From the NCBI RefSeq assembly GCF_016862375.1, contig NZ_BOMV01000034.1, positions 62,001 to 126,000 of the forward strand: 64,000 nt of DNA, written 5' to 3'. The stretch's first letter is position 1. Each line of letters opens with the position of its first letter. The translations under genes and the position numbers were made by a program. The notes beneath the pieces were generated by a model. That model made no database searches, was not told the origin of the DNA, and was given only the letters and a program-made list of their open reading frames with translations. This DNA comes from Paractinoplanes rishiriensis (GTDB taxonomy: Bacteria; Actinomycetota; Actinomycetes; Mycobacteriales; Micromonosporaceae). Of this stretch, positions 24,899-33,028 are shown piece by piece.

Positions 24899-26485
24899 TC
24901 ATCCCCGGGCCGTCGGTGGCTCCCGGCCCGGGGAACTGAACGAGGCCCGCAGCGCCTTCTTGTCGGGCTTGCCGAGGGCGGTCAGCGGCAGCCGATCGGT
25001 GACGATCACGTTCTTGGGCACATGCACGGGACCCTTGCGGTCGCGTACGGCCGCCTTGATCTCCTCGGTCAGACGGCCCGACGCCGAAACGCCCGGCCGG
25101 AGCACCACCACCGCGGTGACCGCCTCACCCCAGGTGGAATCGGGTACGCCGATGACACCGACCTGTGCGACGGCCGGGTGCCCGGCCACCGCGTCCTCCA
25201 CCTCGCGCGGAAAGACGTTGAAGCCGCCTGTCACGATCATGTCCTTGACCCGGTCCACGATGTGCCAGAAGCCGTCCTCGTCCTGGCGCGCCACGTCGCC
25301 GGTCCGCAGCCAGCCGTCCCGGAACGCCTCGGCGGTCGCGTCCGGCTTGTTCCGGTAACCGGCGGCCAGCAGCGGCCCGGCCACACAGATCTCGCCCGGC
25401 TCGCCCGGCGCCACCCGGTTGCCGGCCTCGTCCAGCAGCGCGGTGCGCAGGAACGCGGACGGCCGGCCGCACGAGCTGAGCCGCGCGTCGTCGTGCTCGT
25501 GCCGGGCCAGGTAGCTGATCGCCATCGGCGCCTCGGTCTGCCCGTAGAACTGCGCGAAGATCGGGCCGAACCGGTCGATCGCCTCGCGCAGCCGGACCGG
25601 GTTGATCGCCGCGGCGCCGTAGTAGACGGTCGCCAGGCTGGACAGGTCGCGGGTGGCCGCGTCCGGGTGGTCCAGCAGCGCGTACAGCATGGTCGGCACC
25701 AGCATGGTGGCCGTGATCCGCTGTTCCTCGACGGTGCGCAGCACCTCGGCCGGGTCGAACCGGGGCAGCACCACCATCGACCCGCCCTTGATCAGCGTGG
25801 GCACGAAGAACGCGGCCCCGGCGTGCGACAGCGGCGTGCACACCAGGAAGCGCGGCTCCGGCGGCCACTCCCACTCGGCCAGCTGGATCTGGCACATGGT
25901 CAGCATCGAGTGGGCGGTGCCGGTGACGCCCTTCGGCTTGCCGGTGGTGCCGCCGGTGTAGGTGACCGAGACGATGTGGTCCGGCGGCAGGTCGGCCGGC
26001 CGCAGCGGCTGCGGCTCGAACCCGGCCGCCACCGCGGTGAGGTCGACCGCGCCGGCGCCCGCCAGCGCGCCCGGCACCGGCCCGATGGTGAGCACCTGCT
26101 TGAGGCAGGGCACCCGTTCGAGCAGGCCGAGCGCCCGGTCCGCGAACAGCGGATCCACGATCAGGGTACCGATCGCGGCGTCGTCGAGCGCGTAGGCGTG
26201 GTCGTCCAGCGAGCCCAGCGGGTGCAGGGCGGTCCGCCGCGAGCCCAGCATCTGGCTGGCCCCGATGATCAGCAGCACCTCCGGCCGGTTCGTGGCCAGC
26301 AGTGCCGCGGCGCCGTCGGTGCCCACGCCGAGCGACTGGAACGCCTGGACGTACCGGCTCATCGCGGCGGCGGTCGCGGCGCCGGTCAGTGTGGTGTCGC
26401 CGAGTTCCAGCACCGGGCGGTCGCGGTGCCGGGCGAGCGCCGCGGCGACCAGATGACCCAGGTGATTCGGCTGCCGAAGCCCCAT
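24899..26485 (-). CDS. Acyl-CoA ligase (AMP-forming, FadD-like)
   Basis: A 528-aa ANL-superfamily enzyme with phosphate-binding motif TYTGGTTGKPKGV, adenylation motif YGQTEAP, DGWLRTGDVA and the C-terminal lysine segment PLTALGKPDKKAL. It activates a carboxylate to acyl-AMP and then acyl-CoA; the chain is unknown, but its position as last gene of an operon with thiolases, ALDH and SDR suggests an alkyl or steroid-derived acid. AGGAGG stands before the ATG, 17 bp after the thiolase stop. The upstream open frame extends far beyond but only as a shadow of the thiolase. The 3' end contains a hairpin that may terminate the convergent lyase transcript. Confidence 0.92.
   Translation of the reverse strand: MGLRQPNHLGHLVAAALARHRDRPVLELGDTTLTGAATAAAMSRYVQAFQSLGVGTDGAAALLATNRPEVLLIIGASQMLGSRRTALHPLGSLDDHAYALDDAAIGTLIVDPLFADRALGLLERVPCLKQVLTIGPVPGALAGAGAVDLTAVAAGFEPQPLRPADLPPDHIVSVTYTGGTTGKPKGVTGTAHSMLTMCQIQLAEWEWPPEPRFLVCTPLSHAGAAFFVPTLIKGGSMVVLPRFDPAEVLRTVEEQRITATMLVPTMLYALLDHPDAATRDLSSLATVYYGAAAINPVRLREAIDRFGPIFAQFYGQTEAPMAISYLARHEHDDARLSSCGRPSAFLRTALLDEAGNRVAPGEPGEICVAGPLLAAGYRNKPDATAEAFRDGWLRTGDVARQDEDGFWHIVDRVKDMIVTGGFNVFPREVEDAVAGHPAVAQVGVIGVPDSTWGEAVTAVVVLRPGVSASGRLTEEIKAAVRDRKGPVHVPKNVIVTDRLPLTALGKPDKKALRASFSSPGREPPTARG
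24903..24933. terminator. Hairpin at the junction of convergent genes
   Basis: CCCCGGGCCG and CGGCCCGGGG form a 10-bp stem with an 11-nt loop, 21 bp past the PL11 stop and inside the last codons of the ligase gene. Likely terminates the lyase transcript. Confidence 0.6.
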
Positions 26486-26502
26486 GTTCGCCTCCTGTGT
26501 GA

Positions 26503-27678
26503 CTAATTGAGCGATCCGGCCTGGTAGAGCGTCACCACGCAGGCGCCGCCCAGGCCGAGGTTGTGCGCCAGCCCCAGCCGGCAGCCGGGCACCTGGCGGT
26601 CGCCGGCGGTGCCGCGCAGCTGCCAGACCAGCTCCGCGCACTGGGCGAGGCCGGTGGCGCCCAGCGGGTGTCCCTTCGAGATCAGGCCGCCGGACGGGTT
26701 GACCACCCACCGGCCGCCGTAGCCGGTGGCGCCGTCGCGGATCAGCGCCGCGCTCTCGCCCGGCGCGCACATGCCCAGGGCCTCGTACGTGAGCAGCTCG
26801 TTGATCGAGAAGCAGTCGTGCAGCTCGACCACGTCCACGTCGTCGATGCCGGCGCCCGCCTCGGCCAGCGCGGCTCGGGCCGCGCGCCGGGTCATCCCGC
26901 TCCCCACCACGTCGATCGCCGCACCGGCGAACGCGTCCGGCTCGTCGGTGACCAGCTGCTGCGCCGCGATCCGCACCGGCCGGCCCGCGACCCGGCCGAG
27001 AAGGCGCTCGCTGACCAGCACGGCCGCCGCGGCGCCGTCGGACATCGGCGAGCACTGGCTGCGGGTCAGCGGCCCGGCCACCGGCTTGTCGGCCAGCACC
27101 TCGTCGAGGGTGAACGGCCGGCGGTACTGGGCGAGCGGGTTACGGGTGGAGTGCCCGTGGTTCTTGACCGCCACCCGGGCCAGGTCGGCGGCCGTGGTCC
27201 CGTACGTGCTCATGTGTTCCTGGGCGGCCTGGGCGAAAAGCCAGGCGGTGAGCGGGGTGCCGCCGGTGGGTGGCGGGCCGAGCGCGGCGAGGTGCCGGTC
27301 GATCGTGGACACTCCGGACGCGGTGCCGGACAAGGCGTCCCGGGTCATCTGCTCGAAACCCACCGCGAGCGCCACGTCGGCCTGGCCGCCCTGGATCCAC
27401 TCGCGGGCGAGCATCAGGGCGGTCGAGCCGGTGGCGCAGTTGTTGCTCACGTTGACCACCGGGATGCCGGTCGGGCCCAGGTCGTAGAGGGCGCGCTGAC
27501 CGGCCGCGGACGGCTGGAACACGTAACCCACCGCGGCCCGCTGCACCTGCCGCCACTCCAGACCGGCGTCGGCCAGCGCGGCGCGCACGGCGGTGCCGAC
27601 CATGTCCGGGTACGCGACCGGGCCGCCGATCCGCACGAACGGCGTCATCCCCACCCCGGCCACATGGACGCCGGTCAC
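26503..27678 (-). CDS. Thiolase, SCP-x/lipid-transfer type (catalytically complete)
   Basis: A 391-aa thiolase. The nucleophilic cysteine lies in VSNNCATGSTAL (Cys about 81), and the C-terminal catalytic motifs are present: ELHDCFSINEL (the HDxF-type motif of SCP-x thiolases), NPSGGLISKGHPLGATG with the active histidine, and a final GLGGACVVTLY. It would cleave 3-ketoacyl-CoA. The GTG overlaps the stop of the preceding thiolase-like gene (GTGA). It is the only one of the three thiolase-fold proteins here that keeps all catalytic residues. Confidence 0.92.
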   Translation of the reverse strand: MTGVHVAGVGMTPFVRIGGPVAYPDMVGTAVRAALADAGLEWRQVQRAAVGYVFQPSAAGQRALYDLGPTGIPVVNVSNNCATGSTALMLAREWIQGGQADVALAVGFEQMTRDALSGTASGVSTIDRHLAALGPPPTGGTPLTAWLFAQAAQEHMSTYGTTAADLARVAVKNHGHSTRNPLAQYRRPFTLDEVLADKPVAGPLTRSQCSPMSDGAAAAVLVSERLLGRVAGRPVRIAAQQLVTDEPDAFAGAAIDVVGSGMTRRAARAALAEAGAGIDDVDVVELHDCFSINELLTYEALGMCAPGESAALIRDGATGYGGRWVVNPSGGLISKGHPLGATGLAQCAELVWQLRGTAGDRQVPGCRLGLAHNLGLGGACVVTLYQAGSLN

Positions 27679-28823
27679 GTGGGTGCCTCGCTGCCGACCA
27701 CCCACAGCGCGTGGAACTGGGAGGCGCCGCCCATCGCGTGACCCAGCGCCCGGCGTACCCCGTCAATCTGGTGTTCCCCGGCGAGCCCGCGCACCTGCAG
27801 CGCCGCCTCGGCGAAGCGCAGCAGCCCGGTGGCGCCGGTCGGGTTGCCGGCCAGCACGCCGCCGGACGGGTTCACCGGCAGGTCGCCGCCGAACGCGGTG
27901 CGGTCCTCGTCGACCAGCCGCCAGCCCCGGTGCTCGGCGGCCAGCCCCAGGTTCTCCAGCCACATCGGCTCGTACCAGCTGTACGGGACGTAGAGCTCGG
28001 CCACGTCGATGTCGCGGGCCGGGTCGGTGATGCCGGCCTGCCGGTAGGCCTCGGCCGCGCAGTCCCGGCCGGCCCGCGGGTTGACCTCGTCCCGGCCGGC
28101 GAAGTGCCCGGTCTCGGTGCGGAAGGCCATCCCGTGTATCCAGGCCGGCCGGCCGGTGACGTGCCGCGCGTCGGTGATCACCACGGCGCACGAGCCGTCC
28201 GAGGACGGGCACGACTCCAGATACCGGATCGGATCCCAGAGCATCGGCGAGTCGCGCACCTCCTGCACGGTGAGGCCGGCCTTCCGGAGATGGGCGTACG
28301 GGTTGAGCGCCGCGTTGCGCCGGTGGTTGACCGCCACCTTCCAGCCGATGTGCTCGGGCGCGCCGGACCGGCGGATGTATTCCCGGATCACCGGCGCGAA
28401 GTGCCCGCCCGCGCCCGCGCCGAGGTGCGCGCTGAACGGCAGCCCGCGGGACAGCGCCCAGGTGAAGTTCCCCTCCGACTCCTTCGAGTAGGCGACCACC
28501 AGCACCCGCCGGGCCAGCCCGGCCGACACCAGGTGCGCGCCGTGGATCGCCGCGTGCCCGCCCACGCTGCCGCCGGTGAACACCCGGGTCACCGGCAGGC
28601 CGACGGCGCCCATCGCGTCGGCCAGGTACAGCTCCGGGTTCATCACGCCGTCGAACAGGTCGGGGGTCTTGCTCAGCACCACCGCGTCGATGTCGGCGAA
28701 CCCGACTCCGGCGTCGGCCAGCGCGGCGTCCACCGCCTCGCGGACCAGCGCGCCGATGGTGACCTCGCGGCGCTTGGCCTGCCGGCTCTGCCCGATGCCG
28801 ACCACGGCGAGCGGCGCGCTCAC
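27675..28823 (-). CDS. Thiolase-like protein lacking the nucleophile (Ltp2-like)
   Basis: A 382-aa thiolase-fold protein. Aligned by eye to its neighbour, the catalytic Cys position is Gly (VFTGGSVGGHAA), and the GHP motif reads GNPTGATG, so both classical residues are gone. It keeps NPSGGVLAG and the overall fold. Such cysteine-less proteins include the Ltp2 aldolases of sterol side-chain catabolism, which work with a DUF35 OB-fold partner; two DUF35-like genes lie just upstream in this operon. The GTG overlaps the previous stop by 4 nt. I infer a retro-aldolase or accessory role rather than thiolysis. Confidence 0.8.
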   Translation of the reverse strand: MSAPLAVVGIGQSRQAKRREVTIGALVREAVDAALADAGVGFADIDAVVLSKTPDLFDGVMNPELYLADAMGAVGLPVTRVFTGGSVGGHAAIHGAHLVSAGLARRVLVVAYSKESEGNFTWALSRGLPFSAHLGAGAGGHFAPVIREYIRRSGAPEHIGWKVAVNHRRNAALNPYAHLRKAGLTVQEVRDSPMLWDPIRYLESCPSSDGSCAVVITDARHVTGRPAWIHGMAFRTETGHFAGRDEVNPRAGRDCAAEAYRQAGITDPARDIDVAELYVPYSWYEPMWLENLGLAAEHRGWRLVDEDRTAFGGDLPVNPSGGVLAGNPTGATGLLRFAEAALQVRGLAGEHQIDGVRRALGHAMGGASQFHALWVVGSEAPT

Positions 28824-29860
28824 GGTGAACCCGCCAGCAGGCACACCAGGTTGTGCTGCAGCACCGGGCCGTTGGTGGCATGGGCGGCCGTACGCTCGGC
28901 GGTTCCGGCCAGGATCCGGCGGGCCGCCTCGCCGATCCGGATCAGGCCGGTGGCGGTGGCCGGCCGCCCGGCCAGCGGCCCGCCGGACGGGTTGACCTCG
29001 GTGGTCGCGGTGAGTCCGAGCGCGTCGGCCAGCAGCGGCTCCTGATGGCTGTATTCAGTGTGCAGCTCGGCCACCTCGGTCTCGGCGGCGGTGAAGCCGG
29101 CCATCTCGGCGGCGCGGGCGGCGGCCAGCTCCGCCGACGGCGACCGGGTCAGGTCGCGGCAACCGGGGTAGTGCGTGTCCATCCGGTGGTCGAGGCCGCG
29201 CACCCAGGCGGGACGTTCGGCCAGCCGGCGCGCGGCCGGCTCGGCGGCCAGTACCAGCACGGCGGTCGCGTCGCCGGACGGCGCCACGTCGTGCGCCCGC
29301 AGCGGGCTGGCCACGTATGGCGCGGCCAGCAGCTCGTCCACGGTGTACCGGCCCGCCAGGCAGCGGGCCACCACCTCGGCCATCTGCCGCTCGCTGACGC
29401 GCCCGGCGTCGATCAGCGCGGCGGCCTGCAGACCGGCCAGCGCGTCCCGGTGCGGGCGCAGCGGCGCGAGCAGGTACGGGTCGAGCTGGGCCGGCATGAT
29501 CTGGTCGAGGTCGGCGGCCAGCGAGCCGCGGCCGATGCCGTACACCAGCGCCACCTCGCCCTCGCCCAGCTGGAGCCAGGACCAGGCCTCGGCGAACGCC
29601 CAGGCCGCGTCCATCTCGACGTGCGACTCGGCGATCGGCGGCCAGGCGCCGACCGCGTCCAGCGACTCGATGTAGGCGAAGGTGCGGCCCTCGTAGAAGT
29701 CGTGGCTGCCGGAGGCGACGAAGTCGACCTCGGAACGGTCCAGGCCGGCGGCGTCCAGCGCCGCGCGCAGCACCGGCAGCACCGACTCGGCCATGTCGTG
29801 CTCGCGGTCGGCGACCACGAACGGCGACCGGGCGAACGCCACCACCGCGACGTCACGCAC
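28820..29860 (-). CDS. Second thiolase-like protein with degenerate active site
   Basis: A 346-aa, shortened thiolase-fold protein. The nucleophile region reads AESHVEMDAAWAFAEA without cysteine, and the C-terminal motif is NPSGGPLAGRPATATG, with the GHP histidine replaced by Arg. The HDxF motif is also altered (ELHTEYSHQEPLL). It probably pairs with the neighbouring cysteine-less thiolase-like protein as a heteromer, as known for two-gene thiolase-like complexes. It starts with GTG, overlapping the OB-fold gene by 8 nt. Function inferred only from context. Confidence 0.78.
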   Translation of the reverse strand: MRDVAVVAFARSPFVVADREHDMAESVLPVLRAALDAAGLDRSEVDFVASGSHDFYEGRTFAYIESLDAVGAWPPIAESHVEMDAAWAFAEAWSWLQLGEGEVALVYGIGRGSLAADLDQIMPAQLDPYLLAPLRPHRDALAGLQAAALIDAGRVSERQMAEVVARCLAGRYTVDELLAAPYVASPLRAHDVAPSGDATAVLVLAAEPAARRLAERPAWVRGLDHRMDTHYPGCRDLTRSPSAELAAARAAEMAGFTAAETEVAELHTEYSHQEPLLADALGLTATTEVNPSGGPLAGRPATATGLIRIGEAARRILAGTAERTAAHATNGPVLQHNLVCLLAGSP

Positions 29861-30305
29861 CGGGCACCGGCCGGAAGTAGCGGATGCTCGCGGTGGACGT
29901 GTCCGGCGCGCCCCACACCGGCTCGACCGGCAGACCGATCCGCACCCGGTCCGGCGCGATCTCCCGCACGAGGTGCATGAGCCGGTTGTCGGCGCCGGTC
30001 AGCCGGATGTGCGCCACCACGTACGGCGGCTCGTGCGCCTGACCCGGGAACGGGAAGTTGACCACGCAGAACGTCGACACCACGCCGTCGCCGGGCAGCT
30101 CGAACGGCGGCCCGACCGGCTCCAGGCAGCGCGCGCAGAACTCCGGTGCGGGCGCGTAGACCCGGGAACAGCCGGGGCAGCGGCGGGCCAGCAGCCGCCG
30201 CCCGGCCAGTCCGCGCAGGAACGCCGACCGCCCGGTCCCGGCCACGTACGTGTAGTCCATCCGCAACGGCCCGGCCATGCTGGTGACCGGCTCGGGCAGG
30301 GTCAC
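29853..30305 (-). CDS. Zn-ribbon OB-fold protein (DUF35-like)
   Basis: A 150-aa protein with a rubredoxin-like zinc ribbon (RRCPGCSRVY and FCARC, about residues 42-61) followed by an OB fold (VVSTFCVVNFPFPG, PPYVVAHIRL). DUF35 proteins bind acyl-CoA and partner thiolase-like enzymes such as Ltp2 or acetoacetyl-CoA-forming complexes. It overlaps the next gene by 8 nt and starts with a GTG overlapping the previous stop. The four zinc-ligand cysteines are all present. Confidence 0.88.
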   Translation of the reverse strand: MTLPEPVTSMAGPLRMDYTYVAGTGRSAFLRGLAGRRLLARRCPGCSRVYAPAPEFCARCLEPVGPPFELPGDGVVSTFCVVNFPFPGQAHEPPYVVAHIRLTGADNRLMHLVREIAPDRVRIGLPVEPVWGAPDTSTASIRYFRPVPGA

Positions 30306-30730
30306 CGGACCGGCTCGAAACACTCGAGGTCGCGCAGGTCGCCGACCCGTTCCGGCCGCCACCTGGCCCGCACCCGCAGGCCGGTCGCCATCCGGCCGGG
30401 GACGCCGCCGGTGTCGACCGCGTGGAAGAACGTCCCGGCCGTGCCGTCGATCGCCACCAGGGCCCAGGCGAAGTCGTGCGGCACCGGGTCGCCCGGGCGG
30501 CCCGGCACCCAGGTCCAGCAGGTGACCATGCCGACCGGGACCAGCTCGACCAGTTCGCCGGTGGCGGCGCCGGTGACCGGGTCGAACTCGAGCGGCGGGC
30601 AGAGCACCCCGCGCGCGGTGCGCACGCCGAACAGCCGGGCGTCCCGCAGCCCGCCGAGAAAGGTGCCGATCTTCGGCCCCACGGTCCGCCGGAACGGGAA
30701 CTCGACGGTGTACGGCGCGGTCAGGCTCAT
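30302..30730 (-). CDS. OB-fold protein, DUF35-like without zinc ribbon
   Basis: A 142-aa protein similar in layout to the neighbouring DUF35 protein but with no zinc-ribbon cysteines; the corresponding segment reads GVRTARGVLCPPLEFDP. The OB-fold part includes VTCWTWVPGRP and FAWALVAIDGTAGTFFHAVD. The opening PYTVEFPFRRTVGPKIGTFL is typical of the subgroup paired with thiolase-like proteins. ATG overlaps the SDR stop. It is likely the second OB-fold partner of the thiolase-like pair. Confidence 0.82.
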   Translation of the reverse strand: MSLTAPYTVEFPFRRTVGPKIGTFLGGLRDARLFGVRTARGVLCPPLEFDPVTGAATGELVELVPVGMVTCWTWVPGRPGDPVPHDFAWALVAIDGTAGTFFHAVDTGGVPGRMATGLRVRARWRPERVGDLRDLECFEPVR

Positions 30731-31506
30731 CGCGCCGCCCGCCGCTCGTACTCCCGCCGGCCGTCTGACCCGATCGCGCCCAGCACCACGTCGTCCGCGC
30801 CGGAGACGCGCTGCAGCCAGTCGCCGAACCGCCGGCCGGCCAGCGACCCGACCCGCAGCAGCACGCCCACCTGGGCCGGCACGTACACCTCGGGCCGGGG
30901 CCGGCGCAGCACGCCCAGCACGGCCCGGCCCACCCGGCGGGGGTCGATCGGCCGGTAGCCGCGCACCGCGATGCCGGCAGACAGGTCGGTGGCGACCAGG
31001 CCGGGCAGCACACAGGACACCTCGACGCCGGTGCCGCGCAGTTCGGTGCGCAGCGCCGCCGAGAACGCCAGCATCCCCGCCTTGCTGGCCGCGTAGGTGG
31101 CGGCGCCCGGGTTGGGGGCCCGGGCGGCCACCGAGGCCACGTTGACGATGTGCCCGCCACCGCGCGGCAGCATCCGGCGCACCGCCTCGCGGCTGCCGTG
31201 GATCACCGCGTGCAGGTTGACCGCCAGGATCCGGGCGGTGGTCTCGTCCGGCTCGTCGGCGACCCGGGACAGCGGCATGATCCCGGCGTTGTTGACCAGC
31301 ACGCCGAGCGGGCCGAGCCGCTCCTCGGCGGCGTCCAGGAAGGCGGTGAACGCGGCGCGGTCGGACACGTCCAGCGGCAGGGCCGCTCCGGTTGGCTCGA
31401 TGTCGCCGACCACGACCTGATAACCGGCCGCGGCGAGCGCGGCCGCGGTGGCGGCGCCGATGCCGCGGGCACCGCCGGTCACCACCGCGGTGCGCGGCGG
31501 GGTCAT
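30727..31506 (-). CDS. Short-chain dehydrogenase/reductase
   Basis: A 259-aa classical SDR with NAD(P) motif TGGARGIGAA, NNAGIMP, and catalytic Ser (VNVASVAARAP) and YAASK. The Asp after beta-2 (VVVGDIEPTG) favours NAD(H). It likely oxidises a hydroxyacyl-CoA or steroid hydroxyl in the pathway served by this operon. It overlaps the ALDH stop (ATGA) and the OB-fold start. Confidence 0.92.
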   Translation of the reverse strand: MTPPRTAVVTGGARGIGAATAAALAAAGYQVVVGDIEPTGAALPLDVSDRAAFTAFLDAAEERLGPLGVLVNNAGIMPLSRVADEPDETTARILAVNLHAVIHGSREAVRRMLPRGGGHIVNVASVAARAPNPGAATYAASKAGMLAFSAALRTELRGTGVEVSCVLPGLVATDLSAGIAVRGYRPIDPRRVGRAVLGVLRRPRPEVYVPAQVGVLLRVGSLAGRRFGDWLQRVSGADDVVLGAIGSDGRREYERRAAR

Positions 31507-32948
31507 CCGAGCGGGAGGCAGATCGACTTCAGTTCGACGTACGCGTCGAGGCCCTCGGGACCGAACTCGCGTCCGATGCCGCTGGCCTTGAACCCGCCGA
31601 ACGGCGCGTTGAAGTCCAGCAGGTACTGGTTGATGCCGAGGGTCCCGGTGCGCACCCGGCGGGCCACGTCGACGCCGTGCTCCACGTCGGCCGTCCACAC
31701 CGTGCCGGCCAGCCCGTACTCGGAGTCGTTGGCGATCCGGACCGCCTCGTCCTCGTCGTCGTACGGGATCACGCAGAGCACCGGCCCGAAGATCTCCTCG
31801 CGCGCGATGCGCATGTCGTTGTGCACGTCGGCGAACACCGTCGGCCGCACGTACCAGCCGGTGTCCAGGCCGTCCGGCATGCCCGGGCCGCCGGTCACCA
31901 GCCGGGCGCCCTCGTCCTGGCCGAGGCGCAGGTACGACTCGACGCGCTCCTGCTGCCGGCGGGCCACCATCGGCCCGATGTAGTTGGCCATGTCCAGCGG
32001 GTCGCCGACGGACAGCCCCGAAACCATGCCGGCGACCGCGCCGACCACCTCGTCGTAGCGGCTGCGCGGTGCGAGCACCCGGCTCTGCGCGATGCACGCC
32101 TGCCCGCTGTTCATCAGCGCGGCCATCTGCAGCCCCTGCGCCACCTGGTCCGGGTCGGCGTCGTCGAGCACGATGGCGGCCGACTTGCCGCCCAGTTCCA
32201 GGGTGACCCGCCGCAGGTCGTTGCCGCAGACGGCGGCGATCCGCCGGCCCGCCGCGGTGGACCCGGTGAACGCGATCTTGTCGACTCCCGGGTGCCGGAC
32301 CAGGTGCTCGCCCACCTCGCGGCCGGCCGGCAGCACGCTGACCACGCCCTCGGGCAGCCCGGCCTGGTCGAGGATCTCGCCCAGCACCAGCCCCGACACG
32401 GGCGTCTCGGGCGCCGGCTTGAGCACCACGGTGCAGCCGGCGAGCAGGGCCGGCACCAGCTTCGCGACCGTCACGAAGTGCGGCACGTTCCACGGCGTGA
32501 TCATCCCGGCCACGCCCACCGGTTCCCGCCGGACGATCACCGGGGTGCCGAACGAGCCGGTGCGCCGCTCCTCGAACGGGTACTGCTCGGCGGCGTTCAG
32601 GAAGCCGTCCAGCGCCATCAGGGTGGCGCCGACCTGCCCCACGTGTGAGAACCAGAGCGGCGCACCCATCTCGGTGCTGATCAGCTCGGCGAGTTCCTCC
32701 TGCCGGGCCAGGTACGCGGCGGCGAACCGGCGCACCGCGGCGATCCGCTCGGCCGGCGGGGTGTGCGGCCACGGCCCCTCGTCGAACGCCGTGCGTGCCG
32801 CCGCGACCGCCCGGTCCACGTCCTCCTCGGTGGCCTCCGGCGCGCTGCCCACCGGCTCGGCGGTGTGCGGCGACACCACCCGGATCCGCCGGTCGCTCGC
32901 CGGCGCCACCCACCGGCCGCCGACGTAGAGCTCCTTGTATTCCAGCAT
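31503..32948 (-). CDS. NAD(P)-dependent aldehyde dehydrogenase
   Basis: A 481-aa ALDH-superfamily enzyme. TPWNVPHFVT and KPAPETP bind cofactor, the general base is Glu in LELGGKSA (about 251), and the catalytic cysteine is in NSGQACIAQSR (about 285); EEIFGPVL and NDSEYGLAGTVWT complete the pattern. It oxidises an aldehyde to the acid that the operon's acyl-CoA ligase could then activate. It is the first gene of the eight-gene leftward operon and is preceded by a KstR-like operator 20-34 nt upstream. The ribosome site is weak (GGGGGTG). Confidence 0.95.
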   Translation of the reverse strand: MLEYKELYVGGRWVAPASDRRIRVVSPHTAEPVGSAPEATEEDVDRAVAAARTAFDEGPWPHTPPAERIAAVRRFAAAYLARQEELAELISTEMGAPLWFSHVGQVGATLMALDGFLNAAEQYPFEERRTGSFGTPVIVRREPVGVAGMITPWNVPHFVTVAKLVPALLAGCTVVLKPAPETPVSGLVLGEILDQAGLPEGVVSVLPAGREVGEHLVRHPGVDKIAFTGSTAAGRRIAAVCGNDLRRVTLELGGKSAAIVLDDADPDQVAQGLQMAALMNSGQACIAQSRVLAPRSRYDEVVGAVAGMVSGLSVGDPLDMANYIGPMVARRQQERVESYLRLGQDEGARLVTGGPGMPDGLDTGWYVRPTVFADVHNDMRIAREEIFGPVLCVIPYDDEDEAVRIANDSEYGLAGTVWTADVEHGVDVARRVRTGTLGINQYLLDFNAPFGGFKASGIGREFGPEGLDAYVELKSICLPLG

Positions 32949-32968
32949 CGCCCGGGCACCCCCAGAAC

Positions 32969-32982
32969 TAGAACGTGTTCTG
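32969..32982 (-). promoter_or_regulatory. KstR-like operator
   Basis: TAGAACGTGTTCTG contains the palindrome AGAAC-GT-GTTCT and matches the KstR motif TnnAACnnGTTnnA in all but the last base. KstR is the TetR-family repressor of sterol catabolism in mycobacteria and rhodococci. The site sits 20 nt before the ALDH start codon. No TetR gene is seen in this window. Confidence 0.65.
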
Positions 32983-33028
32983 GTGACTCTACAACGATGG
33001 CCGTAGCGTGAAACAGATTGACCTGAAG

